NCBI GenBank assembly: GCA_002633025.1
Contig: NMRB01000926.1
Coordinates: 75,528 to 139,527, forward strand
Source of the DNA: Notospermus geniculatus
Lineage: Eukaryota; Nemertea; Pilidiophora; Heteronemertea; Lineidae
Direction: 5' to 3'
Length of the DNA stretch: 64,000 bases
In this document: positions 35,092 to 51,742 of the stretch, in pieces
Layout of the letters: every line of letters starts with the position of its first letter
How positions within the stretch are numbered: the stretch's first letter is position 1
Position numbers and translations under genes: made by a program
Notes under the pieces: model-generated
Database searches by the model: none
Told to the model about the DNA's origin: nothing
The model's input: only the letters and a program-made list of their open reading frames with translations

Positions 35092-36855
35092 TTACATGCG
35101 AATTGTTACAGCACCATGACATGCTCTTGCATTCTTTATCGACTTTCCAATACTCCACTGGTCCAATTCCGGGTCATAGACTTCCACAATGCGGCTAGGT
35201 TTGGAATCGATTAATCCACCGGAAACATAGATCTTGTCATTGAGAACAACAGCACCACTGTGGATGTGTGGATACTGCATATCCGGCAGGCGGCGGAATG
35301 TTCGTTTTTCGGGGTTCAATGAGATCACCATTTTGGAATCCTCCCAGATGATGTAGAATATGTTGTCGAGGACAACAATCTGTGAGTACTGTATCGCGTC
35401 GGAGAGAAGGAACTGCTCACCTGAGTAACGAATGGTATCGTCAGTGCATAGGTAACTTTCGATGGTTTTGACCTTGACGTCACCCTGTAGCCCACCAAGT
35501 TCAACAAGGGTATTGTTGAATGGTACAACATGTGATTGTTTTCGAGGATATGGACATTGTCCACAGAATGTCCACGCATTCGTTTTTGGGTCGTAACATT
35601 CTATACTCTCCACAGACACAATCTTGCCATCAAGATTTATACCTCCTACGATGTAAAGTTTGTCATTGAGGCAAGCTGAAGAATGCCGAGCTCGTGGGTT
35701 CAACATAGGCGTTCCTTCAGACCAACTTCGATTCAAAGAGTCAAACACCCAGACAGTTTTCTTGATATGACCATCGACAATTCCTCCTGTCACGTAGATA
35801 TTATTCCCCAGAGCTGATGCGCTGAACCAAGAGATACTCTGTGGAATATCAGGGAGAAAACTCCACTTATCTTTCATTGGTTCATACATTTCCACCGACT
35901 GCAGCATGTAGGTATTCAGCCCACCAATAAGAACCATCACCTTCTTCGCCACTGTGGAAGGCCGTGGCAAACACTGCATACTACGACGACGTTCGGTAAC
36001 ACGGTCCGTGACCGTCTCATGGAATTTCTTAGCCTCCTCAACTAGCTGTCGGCACCTCTCACTACTGCGCACCAAAGAATCATGGGAAATGACGTCATGG
36101 AGATATTTAACGTTGACGGTTGTCAGACGCACTTTTTCTAAGAGATCTGGGAAGTCCTGGCGACGACGATCTATGTCATATTCAACCCATTTGACAACAG
36201 ACTCATGCACAATACTTTCACACCTGACGTCAATGAAGTCACTGCTAATATACTGTATGAGCCGATCAAATGGGAGTTCAAGGAATTCCTCCTGCTCAAC
36301 TACAGAACTGAAATTGTCCAACGTGAATTGACGTGCATCCTGACGCAGTACTTCACAGGAATGTAAATGGGCGAAATGTTCAATTCCTAAACAGTTCGAA
36401 CAGTGAAGATGCTTTCTCAAGAAATCACAGCAACCTTCAACTATCTTGGGATATTCGAACAAACTTGCTGCCGCTAGCATTGATTGTGCGTTTTCAACTG
36501 TGATCTCTAACTTCCCACTGTAGGCATAGTCAATAATCCTCTTCATAGTCCATGGTGAAATATCATTGATACATATCTTTATTTCCCGTTTCTCCCTCAA
36601 GTCACATGAGAACATGGCCTGGAAGTACGGGCTGCTGACTGCTAGCACATTTCTGTGGCATGGGAACTCCTCATGTCCCACACACAGGATAGCATCAGAG
36701 AAGCCAGAGTGGGTTCGTAACATGTTAAGTCGACCAAGAATTTCATTGCCATAGTTTGGATCTTGGAGGGTTACAGACTGCTCTATAACTGGTTCACTAC
36801 CTCGCCTATCCAGTGAGTACGACATGGTGATCAATTTTTCTGTTGCACCGCTCAC
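35092..36855 (-). CDS. BTB-BACK-Kelch protein (KLHL family)
   Basis: A single uninterrupted exon of 587 codons, the usual KLHL length. The BTB domain covers about residues 45-150 (HSGFSDAILCVG, FPCHRNVLAVSSPYFQAMFS), BACK about 155-260 (CLGIEHFAHLHSCEVL, PFDRLIQYISSD), and about six Kelch blades fill 305-587 with repeated GG...W pairs (LIGGLNTYMLQSVEMYEP, YIVGGINLDG, YVSGGLIDSKPSRIVEVYDP). Such proteins are substrate adaptors of cullin-3 ubiquitin ligases: BTB-BACK binds CUL3 and the Kelch propeller binds the substrate. The closest subfamily may be KLHL24/35-like, but I cannot be sure. The ATG at 36855 gives the longest frame; a second ATG ten codons later could also serve. An acceptor at 36897 and a non-coding first exon ending at 37527 are likely. 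Confidence 0.9.
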   Translation of the reverse strand: MSGATEKLITMSYSLDRRGSEPVIEQSVTLQDPNYGNEILGRLNMLRTHSGFSDAILCVGHEEFPCHRNVLAVSSPYFQAMFSCDLREKREIKICINDISPWTMKRIIDYAYSGKLEITVENAQSMLAAASLFEYPKIVEGCCDFLRKHLHCSNCLGIEHFAHLHSCEVLRQDARQFTLDNFSSVVEQEEFLELPFDRLIQYISSDFIDVRCESIVHESVVKWVEYDIDRRRQDFPDLLEKVRLTTVNVKYLHDVISHDSLVRSSERCRQLVEEAKKFHETVTDRVTERRRSMQCLPRPSTVAKKVMVLIGGLNTYMLQSVEMYEPMKDKWSFLPDIPQSISWFSASALGNNIYVTGGIVDGHIKKTVWVFDSLNRSWSEGTPMLNPRARHSSACLNDKLYIVGGINLDGKIVSVESIECYDPKTNAWTFCGQCPYPRKQSHVVPFNNTLVELGGLQGDVKVKTIESYLCTDDTIRYSGEQFLLSDAIQYSQIVVLDNIFYIIWEDSKMVISLNPEKRTFRRLPDMQYPHIHSGAVVLNDKIYVSGGLIDSKPSRIVEVYDPELDQWSIGKSIKNARACHGAVTIRM

Positions 36856-36877
36856 ATGTGCTTCTCCAGGAAAGCAG

Positions 36878-37620
36878 AACAGTTCAGCTGGTCACACTGA
36901 AATGATGGAAATGTAGAGTTGGTCAGGTGCATGAATTCAACGCATATTGATCACACATTACTTTGATTGAAGCCCATTACATGAACAAACCATTGAATGA
37001 CAAGAGTAAGAGAGTCCTGTGTCACACACACAAAGTGCATTCACCTGGTGAAGTTTATACCAGTTTGTTACACATCTAAATCTGACATTAAATTTTGTTC
37101 AGTTGTGCATCTTGGTAAAACAGCACAACAGTAGGCCTACAGTGGAGTGTACATGGTGTAACCTAGGCCTAGCCCTGTTCATGCTGTTGCATGCATTGTA
37201 TTGTGCACGCACAACAAAACGCACAGAATACATCTGTGCGTTTTCATGGTTTTGTTGTTGTGCGTGCACAATAATCAGAATGGCTAATCTGCTGCTAATC
37301 CTAATGCGCACAACAAAATGCACAAAACCGGCGAAACAGACCGTGCCGTTACGTTTCATGAAAATGGGTCAGATATAAATGGAATTTGGGTCAAATGGTA
37401 AACTAATCGATGCTTCCCAATAAATACTAATTGCATAGATACTCACAGATGACGAAAGAATGGTTTTAGCTCGACAAATCGGGGTTAAATACGGTGAAAC
37501 CGACAAGACGTCAACACAAAACTCACCATATTGAAAGGTAGGGGAATTACGGCGTTTGTTGATGACGTCACTTCCTACTTGGCTGGGAATCCCCCATAAT
37601 TAACACTTTCGATGCCATTT
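36878..37620. repeat. Kelch 5' region, first copy of a ~740-bp duplication
   Basis: Repeated at 38497-39224, which begins immediately after the N run. Differences are small indels and substitutions. It holds the presumed Kelch leader exon (ends at 37527, donor GTGAGT), an upstream TGACGTCA, and a hairpin at about 37185-37290 made of GTGCACGCACAACAAAACGC and its mirror. Confidence 0.85.
37558..37575. promoter_or_regulatory. CRE/ETS composite motif in the Kelch/MaoC promoter
   Basis: TGACGTCACTTCC (CRE plus ETS site, read GGAAGTGACGTCA on the minus strand) lies about 40 bases upstream of the presumed Kelch leader donor. The same motif is in the second copy at 39166-39178, 260 bases before the MaoC start. 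CRE-ETS composites are typical of broadly active, bidirectional CpG-type promoters. Confidence 0.6.
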
Positions 37621-37904
37621 GGAAACGCACTGGCTATTCGTACCGTCACGGTGCAAATAACGCCAAACCAGATCTTATTCACACCGTCGTAAACAGCCAA
37701 TCAGAGAGCTTCATTCAAGGCATGCCAGATGAAGTTACCGGTACGGTATCATCTTGCACAATCAAAATGCCGAATTTTTTTTCAATATTCTTGATGAAAA
37801 CGTTAATTTATAACCACTACCAGGAAAAAAAGTTTTATAATCAATGCTTTTGGGCAAGGTAGGCCTACTAAAGTATCTAATGATTCCCCACGGTTCGTAG
37901 CATG

Positions 37905-38110
37905 AGCCTCAGTGGCCGAGTGGTTTGCGTGGGTGGTTATCAAACGGAAGGCTGCAGGTTCGAGCCCCGTCATGACAGTTCTTCTTTTATTTTATTTTAG
38001 TTCTTCTTTTCTTTTAGTTCTTTCACCTCCTCTTATTCCTCTTTTCGTCTTTTTTCGATATCGTGATATCGATCCGTGTGACTGTCGGAAAACGGGGAAA
38101 CTGCGTAATT
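37905..38110 (+). mobile_element. tRNA-derived SINE, truncated
   Basis: CAGTGGCCGAGTGGTT (A box) and GGTTCGAGCCC (B box) about 45 bases apart are an RNA polymerase III promoter derived from a tRNA of the Leu/Ser type. A pyrimidine-rich tail follows. The acceptor-stem halves do not pair, so it is not a working tRNA. The right part may be lost in the N run. Confidence 0.65.
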
Positions 38111-38123
38111 CTTGAGCCAAAAT

Positions 38124-38496
38124 NNNNNNNNNNNNNNNNNNNNNNNNNNNNNNNNNNNNNNNNNNNNNNNNNNNNNNNNNNNNNNNNNNNNNNNNNNNNN
38201 NNNNNNNNNNNNNNNNNNNNNNNNNNNNNNNNNNNNNNNNNNNNNNNNNNNNNNNNNNNNNNNNNNNNNNNNNNNNNNNNNNNNNNNNNNNNNNNNNNNN
38301 NNNNNNNNNNNNNNNNNNNNNNNNNNNNNNNNNNNNNNNNNNNNNNNNNNNNNNNNNNNNNNNNNNNNNNNNNNNNNNNNNNNNNNNNNNNNNNNNNNNN
38401 NNNNNNNNNNNNNNNNNNNNNNNNNNNNNNNNNNNNNNNNNNNNNNNNNNNNNNNNNNNNNNNNNNNNNNNNNNNNNNNNNNNNNNNNNNNNNNNN
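38124..38496. other. Assembly gap (373 N)
   Basis: Undetermined bases. The sequence just after the gap repeats 36878 onward, so true unique sequence may be missing or the gap may be an artefact of joining two alleles. Confidence 0.95.
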
Positions 38497-39224
38497 AACA
38501 GTTCAGCTGGTCACACTGAAATGATGGAAATGTAGAGTTGGTCAGGTGCATGAATTCAACGCATATTGATCACACATTACTTTGATTGAAGCCCATTACA
38601 TGAACAAACCATTGAATGACAAGAGTAGGCCTAAGAGAGTCCTGTGTCACACACACAAAGTGCATTCACCTGGTGAAGTTTATACCAGTTTGTTACACAT
38701 CTAAATCTGACATTAAATTTTGTTCAGTTGTGCATCTTGGTAAACAGCACAACAGTAGGCCTACAGTGGAGTGTACATGATGTAACCTAGGCCTAGCCCT
38801 GTTCATGCTGTTGCATGCATTGTATTGTGCACGCACAACAAAACGCACAGAATACATCTGTGCGTTTTGTTGTTGCGTGCACAATAATGGCTAATCTGCT
38901 AATGCGCACAACAAAACATGAAAACGCACAAAACCGAAACAGACCGTGCCGTTACGTTTCATGAAAATGGGTCAGATATAAATGGAATTTGGGTCAAATG
39001 GTAAACTAATCGATGCTTCCCAATAAATACTAATTGCATAGATACTCACAGATGACGAAAGAATGGTTTTAGCTCGACAAATCGGGGTTAAATACGGTGA
39101 AACCGACAAGACGTCAACACAAAACTCGCCATATTGAAAGGTAGGGGAATTACGGCGTTTGTTGATGACGTCACTTCCTACTTGGCTGGGAATCCCCCAT
39201 AATTAACACTTTCGATGCCATTTT
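38497..39224. repeat. Kelch/MaoC promoter region, second copy
   Basis: Second copy of 36878-37620 without the Kelch coding exon. The base matching the Kelch leader donor is changed, GTGAGT to GCGAGT (39129-39128). It is followed directly by the MaoC gene, so in the genome a single copy probably separates the two head-to-head genes. Confidence 0.8.
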
Positions 39225-39439
39225 TGGAAAACATCACTGAATTAAAGAGACTGTGCTGTCTGTGGGGGTCTAATTGGCTTCGAACCGTTGACATCATCCT
39301 AACTTAACATGCTATCAATTAACATAGTTAAATGCCAATTTACTCCATCCATAAGGAGCAAAACGGGAGTTGGAATCGAGCCAGGAAAAAGGGGGCGTGG
39401 CACCTCACTGGCCTGCAACAACATCATCATCACATCATC

Positions 39440-41253
39440 ATGGCTTCCAAGGAGTTACATGTTGTTGGATTTCCATCTTATTTAGACATAGTTTTCATCG
39501 TATTTGTCTTATTTCTGGCTGCGTTTATGTATCTTTACAGAACAGTGGCACTTATAGATACATTTCTGTTTGACTTTGATAAAAGACCAAGATTATCATC
39601 CCTGTATTTCAAGGGTTTATGTCGAAGTGTTTTTATGAAGAAAGGGAAATTGTATGATGGAGATTCCCAGTCCAATGCACTACAGATATATGCAAGGAAA
39701 TGCAGGTGATTGTTTCCAGGTTTCTGAATCTCAGTGATGAATAAAAAAGCACCCCCCCCCATCATTGACCTGGACCTGCCCCTTGGGCTAACAATAACAT
39801 AACATTGTCATCACCACATCAGGACAGGGCCATCTCCATCCTCTATCTCAGTCAGGGCTTCGGAGTCTTTCATCCCACTTTTCATGTGTTCTGTATTTTC
39901 AGGGTCGACGTGAGCCAACTCGGACATTACAAGACAGTGTGTGGTTACCAGACCCCCTGCAAAATACCAGTTTACTACATGGAATGTTTCTTCAACCATG
40001 TTATTTCAACCTTGGTCACATCTTCCAAGTTTAGACTAAGCCCATTTGGTATGTGTACATTGTATCAGCAGGGTAATCAATGCAGCAACAAAATTACGAA
40101 ATGTATGGTAACTGCCTATCCAATACAATACTAGGCCTAGGTCCCCAAGAGAAGAAAAAGGCAGACACATGTAGGCAAGTCATTTTTCATTACAGGGTTA
40201 ATCCACATCAATGATGTCACAGACCAGTTCGAAGACATTGTTGTCGGAAACTACAATGTCTCAGCCCAGGTGTTGGAATACCGTGAAGTGGACAGTGGTG
40301 CCGAGGTGGATCTTAAAGTCGAGGCATTTAGTGAGGATGACATATGTGTTGTCAGAAGTATCAGAACTTTACTCTCCAGAAGTAGGGGAGCGGGCAAACA
40401 TGGAACGGGTCAAACACAGCAGGGACACACTGAATCAGGTATCGGTATTTACATGAAATTCTTTTATCAGTGGACATTGATTCACACCCTGTACCCCCTC
40501 TTTCTGTCATTGAGGTGGTGGAATTTCATGAGTTAACCATGAGTTTATTGCTTTCCCTTATTGTAGATGGTGAATGTATTGAAGTGGACGTCCCTCAAAG
40601 AACAGGTGTGAGATATGCCAAGATCTCAGGAGACTACAGTCCTCTTCATCTCTATAGACTGACAGCTAAAGTCATGGGTTATAAAGCACCCATTGCCCAT
40701 GGTATGTGGACTGCTGCTCGATCCCTGGCTGAACTCCACAAAAGAGGTAAGGCAAGGACAGGATTCAAGCCATTTGGTGGGATTTTAAAATCATGACAGT
40801 CCCACTGGGGAAAAAGTGGGAATACAATTAACTACTGCAGAGTTTCAACATCTAGGCCTGAGTAGGACGGAAGATTGCCACCTTGCAATTATCTCTATTG
40901 GAGTGAACTGCGGTAGATGACCAAGTACCATGTGGCACAGATGTAGTCTACCCATAACTCTGAACAAGTGGTCTGCAGACAAAGTGTGTCCGCAGGCCGG
41001 AGCTGATCAGACAAACCATTGTGTGATTTTTCTGGAAATTTCTGTTTCAGGGGTCATACAACTCGGTGCTCCTCTCCACGTGGAGGTGTCCCTTCAACAG
41101 CCATTATCTATTCCTGGTACTGCAATTATGACCCATTCAGCCATCAGTGACGTGGATAAATCCATTTCATTTAGAGTGGAAAACAAGGACTCGAAAGAGG
41201 CATATGTTGTGGGATTGGTTTCAAACGAAGCCCGTGTGACAACAGCCTCCTGA
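39440..41253 (+). CDS. Membrane-anchored MaoC-like hot-dog protein
   Basis: Five exons: 39440-39705, 39903-40048, 40196-40438, 40567-40746 and 41051-41253 (stop). All borders are GT-AG, all phases fit, and the total of 1,038 nt gives 345 residues. Residues 14-34 (YLDIVFIVFVLFLAAFMYLY) form one membrane anchor. The middle (KIPVYYMECFFNHVIS ... INDVTDQFEDIVVGNYNVSA) resembles a first, degenerate hot-dog domain. The C-terminal part holds the hydratase signature YAKISGDYSPLHL and PIAHGMW, where Asp and His are the usual catalytic pair of MaoC/(R)-specific enoyl hydratases. It probably acts on a fatty acyl thioester at a membrane; substrate unknown. ATG 39440 was chosen because it directly precedes the anchor. 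A polyadenylation signal lies at 42236. Confidence 0.85.
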
Positions 41254-42235
41254 AGACATGATGTCAGTTTCATCAAAAGCTTTGGCAGTCATTGCTGCAA
41301 GGATGTCACATCTCTGTTCAGTCAGAGTCATTTCATCAGGACATGTCCCCCATCAGGACTTACCTCTCAACAGGATATCTCTCCAATCAGGACTTACCTC
41401 TCAACAGAGGACTAGACCTCAACAACATGCATAATGGGAGTGGCCTTCGTTGGGTAAAGGACCTGCTAACCTGCCGCATTCAATGAAGTGATGATTCTGG
41501 AAAGTCTCAGTTTTAGTTGACGAGTCCAGAAAGTGTTGCATGCTGGTGATGTCTTCCATAGTCTCTTACAGACAACTAAAGATGTGATATGCCAATTATC
41601 TATCAGCTCTTTGCCATAATCTTCTATGCTTCCATTTGGCGGCTGAAAATCTGTTCATATTTCATCTATATTGGTCAATACTGGTCATCTACAAAATCAT
41701 ACAGTTATATAGGTGAACAGAGAATACTGAGTACACATTTTCCGTGTACTTGCGTAACTTGGTGCTGCATTTGTCCTGCTACCCAGATGGATGTGACAAA
41801 AATGTCAAGATGTTTTGTCTCCCCGATCCTGCCAATGGCTGGTCATCATCTTCTCCGGTCAACATGGTCAAGTGATGCATCGATGTCATTCTGCATTTAC
41901 ATGTATCTCTCCTGCTTCTTTCATGGATCCTGTAAAACAAAGACAAAGTGTGATATTATTGCCAGATTCACCCAGTTCATGTTGGCCAAGAAAATGTACG
42001 TATACAATGTACAATGCATGCTTCATATAGGCTGGCTTGACAAGTGCACCTGAAGTCCAACATAGGCTAACTAGCCCCAAGCCAAAGTAATGCAGAAGAG
42101 ATCAAGTTTGACATTGGTCAATGTAGATTATGACCAATGTTTATTATGAAGGATTCTCAGGGACTTGCACTACCAATAATCATCTGCAATTAATTCATCT
42201 AATACACCATTGTTATCAGTTATATGTTCTTTGTT
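41254..42235 (+). other. Presumed 3' UTR of the MaoC-like gene
   Basis: No further exon seen; the stretch runs to AATAAA at 42236 on the same strand and contains a small direct repeat (ATCAGGACTTACCTCTCAAC, at 41354 and 41387). Confidence 0.5.
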
Positions 42236-42241
42236 AATAAA
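42236..42241 (+). terminator. AATAAA polyadenylation signal for the MaoC-like gene
   Basis: First canonical plus-strand signal after the stop. Confidence 0.55.
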
Positions 42242-42595
42242 CTCATTTGCTTTTTATCTGAATGATCTCCCTCATCTTGTTCAATGTACCCTCCCATTCG
42301 ACAATGCAACCTAAATGAACACATTAGCATAATACAACCTAAGTACTCATGATCACTGAACGGGAACTTGGGCCTAGGAGGACTTGCCTACTAGTATGCC
42401 TATTTCTTTCTACAAAACTGATAGTTTAAAAAAAGTAAAAACTGTCATACTGTAAAATGGAGAAAAACGTACATCAATCATAACACGAATTCATAAAAGG
42501 GTGAAAGGACAACAGTACAGACAGAGTAATTGATACACATTCATCTTACACCAAATACACATGAAGAAGTGACAAAACTTGAGGGAGCAAAAGCA

Positions 42596-42601
42596 TTTAT
42601 T
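42596..42601 (-). terminator. Candidate AATAAA polyadenylation signal for TGS1
   Basis: AATAAA on the minus strand about 765 bases past the TGS1 stop; the two convergent genes would then end about 360 bases apart. Confidence 0.4.
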
Positions 42602-43362
42602 TTGAAGTATAAGGAAGAAATGCATAACTGGCACAGTATTTTACTGCATGAGCATAGTTTACAGACCCTGTAAGCAGTGTTCTATGAATTACATGTGTTG
42701 AACAGAGTCCATTGCGTGATGTACTTGGTAGAAGCTCGTGAAAATGACTTGTAGTAGACTAGTACATACAATATTACATGATAAAATGTTCAGCATATCC
42801 AATGAGAAGTTGGTGGAAAATGGACAGGAGACTCGTTATTTGATGCCATATTCGCCAGCTCCACGTATACTTCATGTACGTGACCTCCTGTCTAGTACAG
42901 TGTACATGTTCTGGTATACATCCAACATACAATGTACTTGGCTATATCCTTGCTGAAAAGGAAATCCCATCCATCTCATCTTTGAAGCTGTGCACTTGAC
43001 AAGACTTGGACTGTCACTCTTAATACAACCCTGGACGAATCTCCTTTGTCAGCACAAAGACACACTGCTACCTCAGCTCCTTCATGCAGCTTCGGACGAG
43101 TCTGTTGAAGTTCTTGCAGTAAGCTTGCAGAACAATGTGTGACATTCACTTCCGAAATTTCAGCTCGGAGGAATCGGAGCTGGATGTACCTGGTTGCTAT
43201 GGATACTATTAGAAGTATAACTGAGGCATGATAAGCATGCAGATGAAGAACTAAGGTCATGGCAAATAGGGATCCTCTCACTTGCTGCAGCACAATGACT
43301 CCTCCTCACTTTTTATGGACTTTATAATCTTGGCAACTATTGGCAAGCATGTTCCTGATAGT

Positions 43363-48562
<5,200 letters not shown>

Positions 48563-48797
48563 CTGAAAAAGAGGCAACTTGAGGAATGAATGGCTGTGCT
48601 TCAAAGTCAATTAGACTCAATGTCGAAGAGACGTCAAGAATAAGATCAACTAGGCCTAGGCCTAGCCTAGGTAGGTTTAAAATTCCCTGAATCATCAGTG
48701 CTACACCATGTAGGCCTACACTGCNCTTTTACCGGGAAAACAGTAGCAGTTGTGATTACACATTCCAAAGCGTTCTCTTTGACATTCTATGTCTTAC

Positions 48798-49804
48798 CTA
48801 GGTTGTTCAACAGCAACATGAGAGGGTGAATGATCAACATCCTGTACAGGAACTTTCTGTGTGTTCTGCTTCTTTCTTCCTTTAGGAAGTGCACGTTTTG
48901 TGACATCAATCTGTATGAACATAGAACAAACTCTTTGAAATCCATGCCGTCTTGGGACAATATATGGTTATATGACTGAGATCACCAAGAAGCAAACCTA
49001 CCGACTCCGGTGCCTTCCCGCCAAAAAACACTGGCAGTCCCATATCTTTCATTAGTTTGAAATCACCAGCATATTCACCCTCAAACATGACAGACACATC
49101 TTCCTGGGATGACCGGTCAATTGAGCATTTTGAGTCCAATTTACCAACAGGTTTTGACACCTCTTTGGTATCATTGGTGGGCTTGGGTTCTTCTACAGAC
49201 ACAGGTTTGCCTTTGATTCCCCATTTGTAAAGTTCAGCATCACTGCAAGAAAACAGTACAATTATACATGTCATGTCAAACATGTCATGTCAATCATACA
49301 TGTCATGTCAAGAAACAGTAGGTCATGAGGTTGCAAGCTTTAATATGCACACAGATTGGTGGTCGAGTGGTTAGCGCGCTTGACTACCAACTGTGCAATG
49401 GGTCGGCGCGAGTTCGACTCCGGGCGAAGGCATATAATTGTGAAACAAAATTGTGAAAAATTAATTGAGGGTCCGTCGGATGGGACTAAAAGCCGTGGTC
49501 CCTTGTACCTGAGTGTCTACGCCAGGGCAAGTAAAAGACCCCACACAGGTGGACAGTAGCCTGTCGTGGACTGCATAACTCCGGCAAAAACCCAACAGGG
49601 TTACGACGCCGGTAATGATATGATATAATATGATATGTATAGTGCCCAAGTAAGTATGGTGTGCAAGGCCGACACTATTTTCTTGATCAATAATCCTTAC
49701 TCTATAAAGGCTCTAGTACAGATGCAATCAACAGAGTTCTCTTTCATCTCATCCTTCAGATACATCTTGATATCCGCAAGCCTTGACCAACGGTAACACA
49801 TGAT
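48798..49804 (-). CDS. TGS1: Second copy of TGS1 exons 1-3
   Basis: Exons 49701-49804 (ATG 49801), 49002-49242 and 48798-48910 match 48459-48562, 48023-48263 and 47819-47931 with only a few substitutions (for example Glu to Asp in KLMKEMGLP). Splice sites and frame are intact. A 278-bp SINE lies in the first intron. No second copy of exons 4-13 exists here, so this is probably the other allele's contig end rather than a second gene. Confidence 0.85.
49357..49634 (+). mobile_element. tRNA-derived SINE (~278 bp)
   Basis: Inserted between CACACAGATT and TATGTATAGTGCCC; the uninterrupted site is at 48381-48395 in the other copy. The head has A box TGGTCGAGTGGTT and B box GAGTTCGACTCC, the body continues with GGGACTAAAAGCCGTGGTCC, and the tail is a short ATGATATGATATAATATGA repeat. 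No clear target duplication. The body is not similar to the SINE head at 37905 beyond the pol III boxes. Confidence 0.85.
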
Positions 49805-49966
49805 CTGAAAAAGAGGCAATTTGAGGAATGAATGGCTGTGCTTCAAAGTCAATTAGACTCAATGTCGAAGAGATGTCAAGAATAAGATCAACTAGGCCTA
49901 GGCCTAGCCTAGGTAGGTTTAAAATTCCCCGAATCATCAGTGCTACACCATGTAGGCCTACACTGC

Positions 49967-51742
49967 CATTACTGCATCATGCTGTAGGGCCTAGGCCTAG
50001 GGCTACTACAGATAAATTACAGTACAGTACGGTATGAGCTTGGAGGAATTAAGGCTTAGGGGAAGTAAACTCACTTGATGCAAAGAGGCCTAATTTTGGA
50101 CATCTAAGAGGGGTTCCAGGACATATTCTCCTGAAGAAAGGCAAGAACCGCTTACCAAATCTGCTTATAATGGGCCTTTAGAATTGCTGTGACTCACAGT
50201 GAGTGACTGGCCAAGTCACCAAATCAATAATGATGCAACAAATTCAGACGTTCATCAGTTTCATTCATACAAACCTATGTTACCTCACCACTGGGAACTT
50301 TAAAAATATGATGCAACAAAGTCACAGAACATTATCTAACCTAACCTCATACATCTTGCTATGCAAAGATGTAGGCCTAGGAGCCTAACACATCGGCCTC
50401 TGTACATCCATAGTGAGCTAGAAAGTGGACCTTCTGGAACCTCTGCTTTGTGCACCATTTTGGACACATTTTACAAAATCACTCCAAAGTCTATCTTTGT
50501 TGGACAAATTTAGCAATATCTCAAAATGTTGCCCTCGGCAGGTATGTAACCTTACTTTATATGTTTGTTTGAATGTGATAACTTTATTGCCCGTTCAAGA
50601 AAATGGCTTTTCCTTTTACAACTTTTTGAAACTGAGTTTCTTACTGTAAAACAAAAGAGGGTTGCATAACTGTCGATACTGATTGATATTGATGGTCCCT
50701 ATTAAACATAAATCAAGGTGGGATGAGTAAATTTTGTACCAGGGATCTGTAAACATGAAAACTTGACACTCACTTTTCATGGCTGTGACTCAGTGAGTTT
50801 ACTTCCCCTAAGCCTTAATTCCTCCAAGGTATGAGGTACTTTCTTGCTGTAGGCCTAATGTACGTGTGTGTCTGTGTGACTGTATAGGCCCTATGCAGGC
50901 CAAATAGGGGCCTATGCAGCGTCAATGCACCATGTGACACCATGCAACAGCAGCATCATATCATGGCATAGGGCCTGGCATGCAAACTGTGAAACTGATG
51001 CACATGTGCATGCATGCATTGCATGCACTACCATGGCATGCTACTGGTAGGCCCAGGCCTACTGGTAGTAGGCTAGTAAGTAGGTCCTCAAAACCGCCAT
51101 TACGGAATTGACAAGCTCTGCAATATCTCAAGCTACTTACCAACGGGTGATTTTGATGATCAACAAGCACAGAGAGTAGCAATAAAAAGTCAAACAAACG
51201 TCTCAATGTCAGCACACTCTCATCTGCTCATGGAAGCTACCATGTTGAAAATGCCCGTATGAGGGTATCGCACGAGTCGCATGGCCGGGTTCGACTGGAA
51301 CCCGAGGTTCAACTCAGTCGTGTCGAGTCGCACCCGAACTCCATAAATTTCTCGAGTAAAAAAACTAGGAATGAGGACCTAACTCGGCCACATTCGGAAC
51401 TTCCGAAGGCAACTGCTCGGCAATTTCCGTACGGTCGCATTTTGCGCCGCCGAGTGGATAGATAAGCAGTTCGCCTCAGGTCGTTCCGAATGACTCGGCC
51501 ACTCACGAGACAACATGGCGACCAGCGACAAAAATCGTCGAATTCGCTGGAAAATATGCAAGAAAATCGGTTCTTTCGGCCAACAAACCTCATTTACAAC
51601 TGTTTAGCATGTTTATCATCTGTTGTACAAAAAAATGGGTGGGTTGTCATCATTTGACTGACATGAATAGCATACGCCATCTTTCAACAACTCAAGGAAC
51701 TTGATTCGCAGTTCGGGTGGAACTCCTACTCGATGGACATAT
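49967..51742. other. TGS1 upstream region, no gene accepted
   Basis: The splice acceptor at 49805 implies a leader exon somewhere here, but I cannot place it. TTACTTCCCCTAAGCC occurs near 50790 and, reversed, near 50050, bracketing a ~780-bp segment that may be another inverted-repeat element. Microsatellite-like GCATGCATGCATTGCATGC is at 51006. Confidence 0.4.

Noticed and set aside
37905-37978. Functional tRNA gene
   Set aside because: A and B boxes are good but the acceptor stem does not pair and there is no mature-like 3' end; a SINE head fits better.
49357-49435. Functional tRNA gene
   Set aside because: Same reasoning, and the exact empty site shows a 278-bp SINE insertion.
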